64,000 bases of DNA from JAJFKX01 sp965230265 (GCA_965230265.1 OZ245999.1:3472001-3536000), one strand, 5' to 3'; positions 9,221-17,664 are shown, counted from the first letter of the stretch. The notes: generated from the letters alone by a model not told the origin. Made by a program: numbers and translations.

Positions 9221-10186
9221 TCAGTTTGGACTTGCTGGCTTGATCACACGATTACTTATTAGCCTCTGTATACCCCGCTCAATAAGATGGAACACAACCT
9301 CCATATCTGTAGCAGTGAACAGGTGTTCGTTCTCTCTGCAGGTTAGCCCATTATTTTTACTTAGTTTAGCGATGGTGTAGTTATTAAACCAGCTATCTAA
9401 ACCATCGAGAGGAAGACCCAACCTTTCAGCCATTGCAACGATATTGCCTCCCACGATTGTTTGCTTATTTTCTAGAGGAGAGCCATCATTTCCATCTCTA
9501 AATATTCGGTTCGGTTTGCTGCTGAAGCAAGAGGCTACTTCGGCAGTAGATCCACCAAATCCGCCTACTAAGTAAAGAGGCATGTTCGCGGAGCAGGCGA
9601 AAAATGCTTCCTCCGCGATCCCGGAATACATGCTTGAGTATCCTTTGGTTTTGCCGCCTAAGCACACACGAATCCCTTGTTTGCCGATATCCGTCAATAC
9701 ATCACGTAATAACCAATAGCGGAGTATCGGGTCTTGATCAACTTCTTGTGTGCTTATCTTCTGAATAAAATGTTTACGTCGCACATGCTCTAGTATTTGC
9801 AAAACTAGCTCGGAACTGCCTGCACATAAACTATGGAGGCTCACGACTTCCAACAGTCCATGACTCTCTTCAGTAGCCTGGATTCCATATTTGCTTATTG
9901 CTGAGTATTCATTAGGTACCAGATTGAGCATGCGGGGCAAACCTCCATCCAGCATTTCATGGTAGTGCGAGGTGCGTGTTTCGGCAAGTGTTGCTATGAT
10001 TCGCATTACACCATCAGCACGCCAATCGTGCCCAAACAATATGCGAAAACCGCGGTCTAAAATATATTCTGAAAACCGGTAGATGAGATTATTGAACCCT
10101 TCCGCATCGATACCCAGAGCGGCTGCACTTTCGCATTCAGAAACACTCAGACTAGCCCAAGTAAGAGGGTCGACGAGACTAGACAT
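9221..10186 (-). CDS. SLOG-domain nucleotide-binding protein
   Basis: A 321-residue Rossmann-like protein. YILDRGFRILFGHDWRADGV (about 41-60) and LVGGFGGSTAEVA (about 206-218) match the two glycine-rich signatures of the SLOG superfamily, whose members bind nucleotides or NAD-derived ligands; the ThsA effector of Thoeris carries a SLOG sensor. It has no SIR2 or other recognised effector domain. Its start overlaps the end of the TIR gene by 8 bases, so the two products are probably made together. The likely role is sensor for a TIR-made signal. The alternative, a nucleotide-processing enzyme as in LOG-type proteins, cannot be excluded. Confidence 0.68.
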   Translation of the reverse strand: MSSLVDPLTWASLSVSECESAAALGIDAEGFNNLIYRFSEYILDRGFRILFGHDWRADGVMRIIATLAETRTSHYHEMLDGGLPRMLNLVPNEYSAISKYGIQATEESHGLLEVVSLHSLCAGSSELVLQILEHVRRKHFIQKISTQEVDQDPILRYWLLRDVLTDIGKQGIRVCLGGKTKGYSSMYSGIAEEAFFACSANMPLYLVGGFGGSTAEVASCFSSKPNRIFRDGNDGSPLENKQTIVGGNIVAMAERLGLPLDGLDSWFNNYTIAKLSKNNGLTCRENEHLFTATDMEVVFHLIERGIQRLISNRVIKPASPN

Positions 10187-11318
10187 GATTCATCTCCCAT
10201 TCGGACTCAGACATGACGGATACTTTATTAGCTTTGAGTTGTTGGCGTATTGCACTGGTGCGTTCTTCCGGAAGTGTTTTGCCAGCATAGATTATTGCTC
10301 TGGAGCCTGGCTTGCTTGCTATTTTGTCAAGCGCACCTTCGATACTCACCGAGCTTGGATAACGAGGCAGAACGACTTCACAGGGTTGCGGATTAACGCG
10401 GAATTGAAGTTGCAGGTACTCAATGTGACATCGCAAGGCGTGAAATAGCACGCGGATGATATTGCCATCGGAAATTCGTGCTGAGGCAACATTGTCTAGT
10501 GGCAGAGAGCTTGCCGCGCAATACATTTCGCGCCGTAGATCGACTACCATCATCGGCATGAGTTTTCTTTCGGCCCAAAGAAACTCCTGGCGACACCAAT
10601 ATCGAGATTCATACTCTTCAGTACGCAGGGCCAGAAATAGACAGTTTTTTGCACTGCCTTCGAGTACCTCCCGCCATTTGCCTCCCGGCTGAATACTCTC
10701 GGCATCATAAAAGTAATGAAACAGATCCCCCATGTGTGGCATAGATTTGATTCGATTCAATAGACTGACAATTGCATGGGACATAGCCATGCCATCTACT
10801 TTGGCATGACTGATAAAGAGCTTTGAAGATTTTTTGCTTTGCTGGGGGCCATACACTTTTTTGATCAATTCTACCCGGCATTTCTCAAGGGTGGCGAGGG
10901 CGCTTGCCACGGGAATAAAGGAAGGTTCAACGTTGCCTTTCTCGGTAGCGCTTAGCTGAATAGTGTCGTCAGCGACAGGAGCTGGGATGTCGACAGCGAT
11001 GCGCCTGACCTGCTCACGTTTGTTGAGCAGCTTATTTACTGCGTCCGGCCAACCTTGATGCCCTCGGGAACGAATCTCAATCGCGATGGTTGTCTTAGCA
11101 GCACCCAACAGAGCTCGGCGATAGGGCACGCTGTCTATAATTCTAGGGTCAAGGAGAGGAACGTTGATACCCATCCTTTCGGTGAAGTAGAGATTCTTTT
11201 GCCCCCGCTCTTGCAAAACACCCTTGAATATCTGTTTTATGAGGTTCACATACTCTTTGGTAAACGGGTCATTGAAGTCTCGGATGATAACAACTTGGAT
11301 GGCTGTTTCGCGACGCAT
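10179..11318 (-). CDS. TIR-domain protein with unclassified N- and C-terminal regions
   Basis: A 379-residue protein. The TIR domain occupies about residues 165-262: it begins with SKLFISHAKVDG, and RYWCRQEFLWAE (239-250) carries Glu 245 at the catalytic position. The first 160 residues (VQVVIIRDFNDPF... and TTIAIEIRSRGHQGW) look like a separate alpha/beta domain I cannot name. The C-terminus (about 310-379) has an RAIIYAGKTLP strand-like segment. Only 2 bases separate its ATG from the DUF2235 stop, and its end overlaps the SLOG start by 8 bases, so it is the middle gene of a tight three-gene operon. Confidence 0.75.
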   Translation of the reverse strand: MRRETAIQVVIIRDFNDPFTKEYVNLIKQIFKGVLQERGQKNLYFTERMGINVPLLDPRIIDSVPYRRALLGAAKTTIAIEIRSRGHQGWPDAVNKLLNKREQVRRIAVDIPAPVADDTIQLSATEKGNVEPSFIPVASALATLEKCRVELIKKVYGPQQSKKSSKLFISHAKVDGMAMSHAIVSLLNRIKSMPHMGDLFHYFYDAESIQPGGKWREVLEGSAKNCLFLALRTEEYESRYWCRQEFLWAERKLMPMMVVDLRREMYCAASSLPLDNVASARISDGNIIRVLFHALRCHIEYLQLQFRVNPQPCEVVLPRYPSSVSIEGALDKIASKPGSRAIIYAGKTLPEERTSAIRQQLKANKVSVMSESEWEMNHV

Positions 11319-11320
11319 GT

Positions 11321-12859
11321 TTAGTCCCGCTCTATGAAGGCGCTGTGGTCCGTACCGGAAATGCTGGCACCAGCAGTTTCCGACAAAATTTGTGCGAGAC
11401 GAACCAACGCGGGTTGTAGTTTGACCAAGTCTTGCCGGAACTCTTTACACAAGTTGTTCTTATTGGCTCGACTTAAACGACCCTCAATGGAATGTGAATG
11501 CCAGATCGTGGTGAATGGCCGGATTTCCTGGTTTAGGTACTTGGTCAACAGAGTGGCTACATTTGCAGATGCTATCCCATGCGCGCGTATCTGAGCGCGA
11601 GCTGTATCGAAAATTGTCGCCACGCTTTTCAGAGCGGTTTGTTCATCACCATCGTTTTCGGTGAGTTTCTGAGTGGTAATTCGCGTTTGCAACTCCACAT
11701 ATATATCCCAAGCCAAGGCTCTATCTGCATTGGTTGGCGCCCAGAATTCATCCAAACGGGCGGCGAACTCTTTGTCGTCCAGTTGCCATCTTTGCAGCCA
11801 TTCTCGCCACCTGCGAGCGGGTCCAACATCGAAAGGGTAGCGGCGCGAACTTAGCTCAATAAGTTGTGGCAAGTCTTGATCTATTTCTGCCACAGCTAAT
11901 TGAAACACAGGGCGCCAGTGCATAATTTCAGCGCTTGCTTCAAGTTTTACATCTTCAATGCGGGTTGGCACGTCTATGCGGCGGAGTAGATTGCCGTTGA
12001 TTCCGGTTGTGTCCAGATTGCAGTCGACGCTATAGTGGACTAGGTCGCCGATGTGTATACGCCGAGATTTTGTGCCAACCTTGCCAACGGGAATGTTATC
12101 TAGCGCGCTGGTTACTTTAGCTTTCTGATCTGTAGGTGCTTTCTCTCTGTCTCGGATGGGTAGGCCGCAGCTTGTTGCCTTGCTCAGCATCCAGTTGAGC
12201 GCAATGTTCGAACGCTTTCTATTGGCGACCCGCTCACCCACGACCGTGTGAAATGTCGCATTGCCTCCGATGTCCGCGTGTCCACCTCTGAACCATACTT
12301 CACAGATGTTATCGCGTAGACCGATGCAGCGTTCTAATCCGAATGTTTCACGAATTTCATCTAGTGCCATAGCGTGGTATGTACGTTCCACAAGTTCAGG
12401 AATGGTAGGAACAAAGTCATGTTCGTTGTCGGTCCAAGGTACGCCGAGTGAAGCCACGGTATCAAAGAGACCTAGAAAGCGAACTATTGGTGGTTCTTCT
12501 AATGGCTTACCCGAGGAGTCTTTAATCTTAAAAAACTCATTGGCGATTTTGTTTACAAACATCCGTGCTATGGTAGCCCCGCGGCTATATCCGATCACAT
12601 CGATGTCGGTGAGCCCCGAGGCATAGCATGTTAGCAGGTGTTTGAAATTCTCATCAACTCTGACCTGGCGACCCGCACCCGTGAGGCCGCCTACCCACTT
12701 ACCAATGGAACCTTTTCGTGAGCCAACACCGTCGAGATAAAATCGCTGGTAACTTTCATCATATCGCTTAAAGAACTTATAGACATTGGTGTCTATAAGC
12801 TTGTCTCTATCGGGTGCCCGAGAATCATTCCATGTACCATCGAATGCGTAGAGTGGCAT
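11321..12859 (-). CDS. DUF2235 alpha/beta hydrolase (Tle1-like lipase fold)
   Basis: A 512-residue protein beginning MPLYAFDGTWND, the DUF2235 signature. The nucleophile elbow GYSRGA is at 90-95 (Ser 92), with FDTVAS at 132-137 and WFRGGHADIGG at 189-199 giving candidate Asp and His. DUF2235 is the domain of type VI secretion phospholipase effectors of the Tle1 group. Here there is no VgrG or PAAR neighbour; instead it leads an operon with TIR and SLOG genes. AGGAG lies 7-8 bases before the ATG. I infer a membrane-lipid-cleaving effector switched on by the TIR/SLOG pair. The last 200 residues are helical and unclassified. Confidence 0.78.
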   Translation of the reverse strand: MPLYAFDGTWNDSRAPDRDKLIDTNVYKFFKRYDESYQRFYLDGVGSRKGSIGKWVGGLTGAGRQVRVDENFKHLLTCYASGLTDIDVIGYSRGATIARMFVNKIANEFFKIKDSSGKPLEEPPIVRFLGLFDTVASLGVPWTDNEHDFVPTIPELVERTYHAMALDEIRETFGLERCIGLRDNICEVWFRGGHADIGGNATFHTVVGERVANRKRSNIALNWMLSKATSCGLPIRDREKAPTDQKAKVTSALDNIPVGKVGTKSRRIHIGDLVHYSVDCNLDTTGINGNLLRRIDVPTRIEDVKLEASAEIMHWRPVFQLAVAEIDQDLPQLIELSSRRYPFDVGPARRWREWLQRWQLDDKEFAARLDEFWAPTNADRALAWDIYVELQTRITTQKLTENDGDEQTALKSVATIFDTARAQIRAHGIASANVATLLTKYLNQEIRPFTTIWHSHSIEGRLSRANKNNLCKEFRQDLVKLQPALVRLAQILSETAGASISGTDHSAFIERD

Positions 12860-13353
12860 CTTTGGCTCCTAACCTAGTGGTTTCCAATGTTGTAATTTTG
12901 AGACAAAAGTTAATTAAAACTCTAAAATAAGATGGAATCAAGTAATGACGGTATATGCTGCGCTAACTATCCGGTACATTTTGATATCTTCGAGAATTCA
13001 CACAATTAATTGCAGCACTCACATTATGATAAACCTCATAAGGTTATTGCCAGCCTATCAAATTAGGTGCTGCAAATATGATTTCGTTTCCCAGCTGAAA
13101 ACAAATCGACCGACAATAGTGAGAGATTCTAGCGACTTACAACACTACTAATACATAGGGTAGCGTTGGCCTATAGCTGGCACAAACGAAATCAATGAGG
13201 GGCTTAATGACAAACTTACCTTATTACACTTTTGATAATCATTATCCTGAGCCGTGAATAATCATCTTCGCCTGTATATTTCTAGTTACTTGCTTGTTAT
13301 GAATCCACCTAAAAAATTCATGGTGTGTAGTAAAAATTGGAGGTCTTGAAGGA
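12860..13353. promoter_or_regulatory. Divergent intergenic region with Fur-like palindrome
   Basis: About 490 bases between the divergently transcribed DUF2235 operon and the plus-strand TIR gene; both promoters must lie here. A perfect palindrome, GATAATCATTATC, at 13234-13246 matches the right 13 bases of the 19-base Fur box consensus and stands about 110 bases before the TIR ATG. It may be chance in AT-rich DNA. Short open frames here look non-coding. Confidence 0.35.
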
Positions 13354-14313
13354 ATGACAACTATTGAAAAAGACAAACTCCGAATCTTCGTGAGCCGAAA
13401 AGAAGAGGATCATGATCTCGCACGAAGAATCGTAAAGCGACTTGCACTCTTCGCCGGCGACCAAGTCGAGTTCTGCACTTCTATGAACGTTCCTGAGGGT
13501 AAGGACTGGCGCAAACGAATCGAAAAAACCCTAAATAATACCGACCTGCTTATTCTACTGTTCACCCATCCTTCGTACAGCTGGGATTGGTGCCTATATG
13601 AGGCCGGATTGTTTACGAGCTTAGAGTCGGAGTCTAAAAAGCCGGTGGTTTGCATACACACGGTCACCAGCCTTCCTCCTGGTCCGCTACAGCACATACA
13701 ATCAGTGAAGGCGGATATAGGGCCTATGAAGCAGTTTCTGAAGAGACTGTACGGTACTACGGAGATTACTGGGTCGGTCAAACCAATTAACCGTGCATTT
13801 GCAGACGACGATGAGGCGCTCAGTAAGGCCGCTGAACAAATATGTGGAGAGCTAGAGACACCTGAAGATTCTTCTGAGGCGATGCGCTTTCACTACAACA
13901 GGCGAATAGTGTTGATGGTTGATCCGCGAGACCTTGAGGCGGGAAGCATTCCGGATGCCACCCAGATACAAGCAGACCGCATGACCTTAGAAATATTTGG
14001 CCTTCTTGACGATGCACTAGACGGTGGAAAATGGACTTGGGGTGAGCTGCTGCAAGACATGTTAAAAAACGGTGACAATAAATGGTTGCAGGAGGTTAAT
14101 GGTTGTATAACTAACGCATGTAATGGCAGATATATTAATCCGATCTCTGAAACATTGAGCTCTCTTACGAGCAATAAGATCTACCAGCCAAATCTCAGTC
14201 GACGTTGGAAAATGCAAGATGGGAAGATGAGGCTTGAAATTTTGCTAATTCAGCAACCGGCTGAGGGTGACAAGAACATCACCTACCCTGTAGCGGATAG
14301 TGGTGATAAGTAA
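13354..14313 (+). CDS. TIR-domain protein
   Basis: A 319-residue protein. The N-terminal TIR domain (about 8-120) opens with KLRIFVSRKEEDHD and contains WDWCLYEAGLF (77-87), with Glu 83 at the NADase position. The remainder is alpha/beta and unclassified (for example NRRIVLMVDPRDLE near 177-190). GGAGG lies upstream of the start at about the right spacing. It runs in the same direction as the transglutaminase-like/TPR gene 136 bases downstream and is divergent from the DUF2235 operon. NAD cleavage or signal synthesis is inferred from family and residues. Confidence 0.72.
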   Translation: MTTIEKDKLRIFVSRKEEDHDLARRIVKRLALFAGDQVEFCTSMNVPEGKDWRKRIEKTLNNTDLLILLFTHPSYSWDWCLYEAGLFTSLESESKKPVVCIHTVTSLPPGPLQHIQSVKADIGPMKQFLKRLYGTTEITGSVKPINRAFADDDEALSKAAEQICGELETPEDSSEAMRFHYNRRIVLMVDPRDLEAGSIPDATQIQADRMTLEIFGLLDDALDGGKWTWGELLQDMLKNGDNKWLQEVNGCITNACNGRYINPISETLSSLTSNKIYQPNLSRRWKMQDGKMRLEILLIQQPAEGDKNITYPVADSGDK

Positions 14314-14449
14314 ATCGAGGAAGTAGGTCGCATAGCACGTAACTAGAGTCACCTGTAACTTTTAACAAGGCAATAGTTTAGTTCGACAATTATTTAACCG
14401 GCATATATATGGTGAATAAAGCGGTTAATCGCAAGCGGAGGAAATCGTT

Positions 14450-15508
14450 ATGTTACACCTCCATCAACGACTGCTGAGCCCGAGCCGATTCCCCAAGATT
14501 GAAAAGAAGCCCGCTGAGTATAGGAGTGAGCGAGATTCTATTGGCCAACGTATTCTCCAGAAAGACGATCGAGCCAAACCCGTTCCTGACGCCGTGTTTC
14601 AGCGTTTGGATTCCGTAGTTGAGCAGGTAGAAAACAACGTGAGTGTAGGCACGGTCAACACGATCGAAGAGGCCCGCACAGTTCTCCAGTCGATAGAACG
14701 AGTCATTACCTCAACCAACTTCGTTTGTTCAATTCCGTACTACCTTGTCCACAGTTTTTCTGAGGGGCTATACCCACGAGCTTTAGATTCACAAGTCACA
14801 TTTGCAGCCGAAAATGATCTACGCAGACCGCACATTCAAGCAAATGAAGATAAAGATTTCTCTCATGTGGACTGCGACCTGAGCAGTTTATTGTACCTCT
14901 GCATCGCTGAATCGCTCCAGCTCCCACTTTGCATGGTAGAGGTTCCACAGCATAACTTTGTTCGTTGGCGACTGAACGGCACGCTCTATTTGAACTGGGA
15001 CACAAACTTTGGATTCAATAAGTTCACAGATGCCGGATATGCTTCACGATATGGCGTTAACCCAGAACACATCGTAAACGGCACGTATCTCGCCGACCTA
15101 TCTACTACAAATGTCGAAGGATATTTTTCGTTTGTCCGTGGCATTACGTTCCAGCGTGCAAACGAATACGCTGACGCGATTGCAGAATATCGCTCGGCAA
15201 TCAGCAACTATCCACAGTCTCCATCGAGTCGCAACAACATCGCTTGGCTATTTGTTTCGCTTCGAGATGTTCAAAAAATTGTCACAAGTGATGAAGCGCT
15301 TCAACTTTCACTGCAGGCATGCGACATCGAGCGCAGCCACAGCTATCTCGATACTCTAGCGTGCGTCTACGCAGAACGCGGCGATTTTACTAGCGCAATT
15401 CAATTCGAGACCGAAGCGTATAACCTCTACCCTTCCTTGGGTTATAAGGAAATGGTCGAAGCATTTCAAGACGGGAAGACTTGGCTTGATGTGCATGGCA
15501 CCTCATAA
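14450..15508 (+). CDS. Transglutaminase-like protein with C-terminal TPR repeats
   Basis: A 352-residue protein. HVDCDLSSLLYL (139-150), VEVPQHNFVRW (163-173) and LNWDTNFG (181-188) place Cys 142, His 168 and Asp 184 in the order and spacing of the transglutaminase-like Cys-His-Asp triad, as in SirB1-type proteins. Residues about 225-335 form TPR-like helical pairs (ANEYADAIAEYRSAISNYP and similar). A strong GGAGG site precedes the ATG by 8 bases. It follows the TIR gene in the same direction, suggesting a functional pair. A peptidase or crosslinking role is possible; no substrate can be named. Confidence 0.55.
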   Translation: MLHLHQRLLSPSRFPKIEKKPAEYRSERDSIGQRILQKDDRAKPVPDAVFQRLDSVVEQVENNVSVGTVNTIEEARTVLQSIERVITSTNFVCSIPYYLVHSFSEGLYPRALDSQVTFAAENDLRRPHIQANEDKDFSHVDCDLSSLLYLCIAESLQLPLCMVEVPQHNFVRWRLNGTLYLNWDTNFGFNKFTDAGYASRYGVNPEHIVNGTYLADLSTTNVEGYFSFVRGITFQRANEYADAIAEYRSAISNYPQSPSSRNNIAWLFVSLRDVQKIVTSDEALQLSLQACDIERSHSYLDTLACVYAERGDFTSAIQFETEAYNLYPSLGYKEMVEAFQDGKTWLDVHGTS

Positions 15509-16024
15509 TGCGTCAAATAAATGCGTTAACCAAAGTGGCGGATCTCGCGGAAACTGAAATTAACACGTAGCGTCGCCACCCGGTTACGCTAGTCGTTAAC
15601 AGTGACTGCTTTTTCATTTGAGAGGTGCGCAAACTGTTGGGGGCGCCTGTGTAGGATATCAGCGTCAATAGCGGAAAAGGGCAGAGGTTGTGCGAAAACT
15701 CTGCAAAGTCTTTACAACAAGAAGTTGCTTTAAAGTATGGTGTGAGACGCATTAGCTGGGTTAGGCGATTGGACTGGTTAGTCAGATTGGCAGACTCCAA
15801 CTAATATATTGCTCAGCTTAAAATCGACTCTACGGGCTCGTTTTTGAGTTTTCACACAGCCTGGGCAAGTAGCTGATAAATATATGATCACTAGGCTTTG
15901 TCTAAACTAGCTCTGTGGAGTTGTCAGGTCGAATCCAGGTTTCTATAGACCACATAGAATTATTAAATCAAAATTTAGATGGCTTGCTTAAAACTATATT
16001 TGACTATCTTCCTTTGTTTAATAA
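15509..16024. other. Degenerate intergenic stretch
   Basis: About 500 bases without a convincing gene. A leftward open frame of 95 codons exists at 15513-15800 but has no ribosome site and a biased, non-protein-like composition. The region looks like decayed mobile DNA at the edge of the tRNA-derived repeat array. Confidence 0.35.
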
Positions 16025-16219
16025 TTTCTTGCTTTTTATCAACTTCCAGCTAAAAAACTCGTTCTTTCAAGCCACCCAGGGAGGAGTCTTGGACTTAGAG
16101 TTTTAGATTATATATATAAAGCTCAAACTCCTTAGTGGAACCGGGGAAGCCTATCAAACTTTGCTTTTCTATATATGATAAGGGCAAAGTGCCCGGTTCA
16201 AATACGGGTAGCGGCTCCA
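16025..16219 (+). repeat. tRNA-Thr-derived array repeat R1 (diverged)
   Basis: This copy shares the conserved order TTGCTTTTTAT, TTCCAGCTA, TTCTTTCAAGCCACC with R2-R4, but is the most diverged. Its right end, 16176-16219, matches the 3' half of the intact tRNA-Thr at 23451-23526 from the anticodon loop to CCA, with several substitutions that would spoil a tRNA. The internal hairpin of other copies is not preserved. It bounds the dCTP-deaminase cassette on the left and is probably an old attachment site. Confidence 0.75.
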
Positions 16220-16242
16220 GGTTGCTATTCTTTATAAATAAA

Positions 16243-16776
16243 TTATTCTATATTTTTTAAACGTGGGAGTGTTGGTTCATTAGCCTTACTATATCGCCCT
16301 TTATACCCTTCTCCACTCATGGTATCAGAGCATTTATGAATATAAAGTTGGGCTACCTTTGTTCTGTATTGAAACTCTACTGTATTTGGTGAAAAGTTAA
16401 CCATTTCTAATGTAATTTTTCCACTAAAGCCAGGTTCTATTTGCCCGTCACAAAGATGTGCTGTTACTAACCACCTGGCAAGGCTACCTTTGGTTTGTAA
16501 AAAGCCTAAATAACCAAGTGGCATGCTGTAAACATCTGCGCTGCATGCCAATACTGACTGTCCGGGATAAATAGAAATTTTTCCATTTTCCATTTTCATT
16601 TTTTTAAAATAACCATTGCCAGATACGCTATCATAATTTACAGGTTGATCGTTTTTTTTAGGTGCATAAAAAACATTATCAAGCTCAATTGATAGTGAAA
16701 ACTGATCAAATAGTTTTGGATCACAGATATCGAGTTGCTTTACTAATGACTCAAGGTTATTTCCAATAATAATCAC
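16243..16776 (-). CDS. dCTP deaminase family protein (active-site residues kept)
   Basis: A 177-residue protein of the dCTP deaminase/dUTPase fold. TKGSLARWLVTAHLCDG (95-111) and IEPGFSGKITLEMVN (113-127) match the core motifs; by comparison with E. coli Dcd, Ser 98, Arg 101 and Glu 124 are the catalytic residues. The C-terminus, GRYSKANEPTLPRL, is also typical. It would deaminate dCTP in the cytoplasm; stand-alone dCTP deaminases are known anti-phage enzymes that drain the dCTP pool. The start is GTG, 3 bases after the stop of the upstream degenerate paralogue, with GGGG at ribosome-site distance. The genes form a two-gene cassette between R1 and R2. Confidence 0.75.
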   Translation of the reverse strand: MIIIGNNLESLVKQLDICDPKLFDQFSLSIELDNVFYAPKKNDQPVNYDSVSGNGYFKKMKMENGKISIYPGQSVLACSADVYSMPLGYLGFLQTKGSLARWLVTAHLCDGQIEPGFSGKITLEMVNFSPNTVEFQYRTKVAQLYIHKCSDTMSGEGYKGRYSKANEPTLPRLKNIE

Positions 16777-16779
16777 AAT

Positions 16780-17385
16780 TCATTTACCCCAGATAGATAT
16801 TATTAATGCGAAAAGCGCAAGAACCGTAGTGACTAACCATTGATAATTTATTTGAGAAAAGTCAAAAAATGATTTCAGGAATGACTTCTGTGTTTCAATA
16901 ACACTTCTTCTGCTTCTAGGTTGTTGACTCGTTATAGTAAGATCAGTGCTGAAAAATACCGTAGAGGCAATTATAGTGCCCAATGGAAGTGTTTTTTTTC
17001 GATTTGTTGTATTAAAAAACAGTATTCTTAGTTTTCCATAAAATCGCGGCTCGATTTTTGTGGTTGCCATCATGATACCATTATCTAAAAGTAAGGAGCC
17101 TTTAGGGACTATAAGTCCATAGATATTATTAGGAATTCTTATCTCCTCTTCCACTTCAATCATCACGCTAGACTTTGCAGGTATATTGACACTATCTTTC
17201 ACCTGATACATAGCAACAGGAGAATCTTTCGAAACATTTCCCCAAAGTTGACCCACCGTTAGTTCAATTGACCATTCTTCAATATGATTCCCATCTGAAA
17301 ATATCAAGCTTTGATCAGAGGATAAAAAACTTTCAAATTCATCTGTGCTATTAGTAAGTCTGTTTATTAAGCTGATTAAACTCAC
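16780..17385 (-). CDS. Membrane-anchored, catalytically degenerate dCTP deaminase/dUTPase-like protein
   Basis: A 201-residue paralogue of the downstream enzyme. YGLIVPKGSLLLDNGIMMA (89-107) and IEPRFYGKLRILFFN (111-125) align with the deaminase core, but the catalytic Arg is Leu and the catalytic Glu is a hydrophobic residue. A Ser/Arg-rich linker leads to a C-terminal membrane helix (about 182-199, WLVTTVLALFALIISIWG). It probably tethers or regulates the active partner or binds a nucleotide without converting it. The start is GTG with GGGGTGAAT upstream. A TATAAT sits about 57-62 bases before the start inside repeat R2. Confidence 0.65.
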   Translation of the reverse strand: MSLISLINRLTNSTDEFESFLSSDQSLIFSDGNHIEEWSIELTVGQLWGNVSKDSPVAMYQVKDSVNIPAKSSVMIEVEEEIRIPNNIYGLIVPKGSLLLDNGIMMATTKIEPRFYGKLRILFFNTTNRKKTLPLGTIIASTVFFSTDLTITSQQPRSRRSVIETQKSFLKSFFDFSQINYQWLVTTVLALFALIISIWGK

Positions 17386-17441
17386 AATAAATTCACCCCA
17401 AAAGTTTAGTCTGTTTGTAGATTTTTTAAATATCTCAACTT

Positions 17442-17664
17442 ATTATACATCATGTATTTTCAGATCGCATTGGAATTAGAAGTAACAGCATATTGCTTTC
17501 ATTATATGTTGCTCTTTTATTAATTTTCAGCTAGAAATAGTTTGTTCTTTTGAGCCACCAGGGTGGGGTCATCGGCTAGAAATCTTGGATTTCTAAAAAT
17601 AGCCTGAAACTCCTTTGTAGAATTGGGAAGACCTATCCTATGTTGCTTCTCTATACATGGTAAA
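17442..17664 (+). repeat. tRNA-Thr-derived array repeat R2
   Basis: From left to right: a leftward -10 element (TATAAT on the minus strand, 17442-17447) facing the dCTP-deaminase pair; the conserved block TTCTTTTGAGCCACCAGG; a hairpin at 17574-17604 in which GGCTA-GAAATC pairs with GATTTC and TAGCC around a 6-base bulge TAAAAA; then CTCTATACATGGTAA, where it enters the tRNA-Thr anticodon loop and stops matching. The right junction is fused to a truncated XRE gene. Confidence 0.8.

Noticed and set aside
11321..12859. DUF2235 protein as a type VI secretion effector
   Set aside because: No VgrG, PAAR, adaptor or immunity gene is nearby; it is the first gene of a TIR/SLOG operon.
12945..13151. 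68-codon plus-strand open frame in the divergent promoter region
   Set aside because: No ribosome site, odd composition, and it overlaps the region where promoters must lie.
15513..15800. 95-codon minus-strand open frame after the transglutaminase-like gene
   Set aside because: No ribosome site, low-complexity Ser/Thr/Leu composition and no family resemblance; more likely decayed DNA.
15820..15960. Insertion-sequence end
   Set aside because: The stretch looks like decayed mobile DNA, but I see no terminal inverted repeats, target duplication or transposase frame.
16176..16219. tRNA-like sequences in R1-R4 as functional tRNAs
   Set aside because: Only the 3' half is present; no D-arm or 5' acceptor strand, so they cannot fold as tRNAs.
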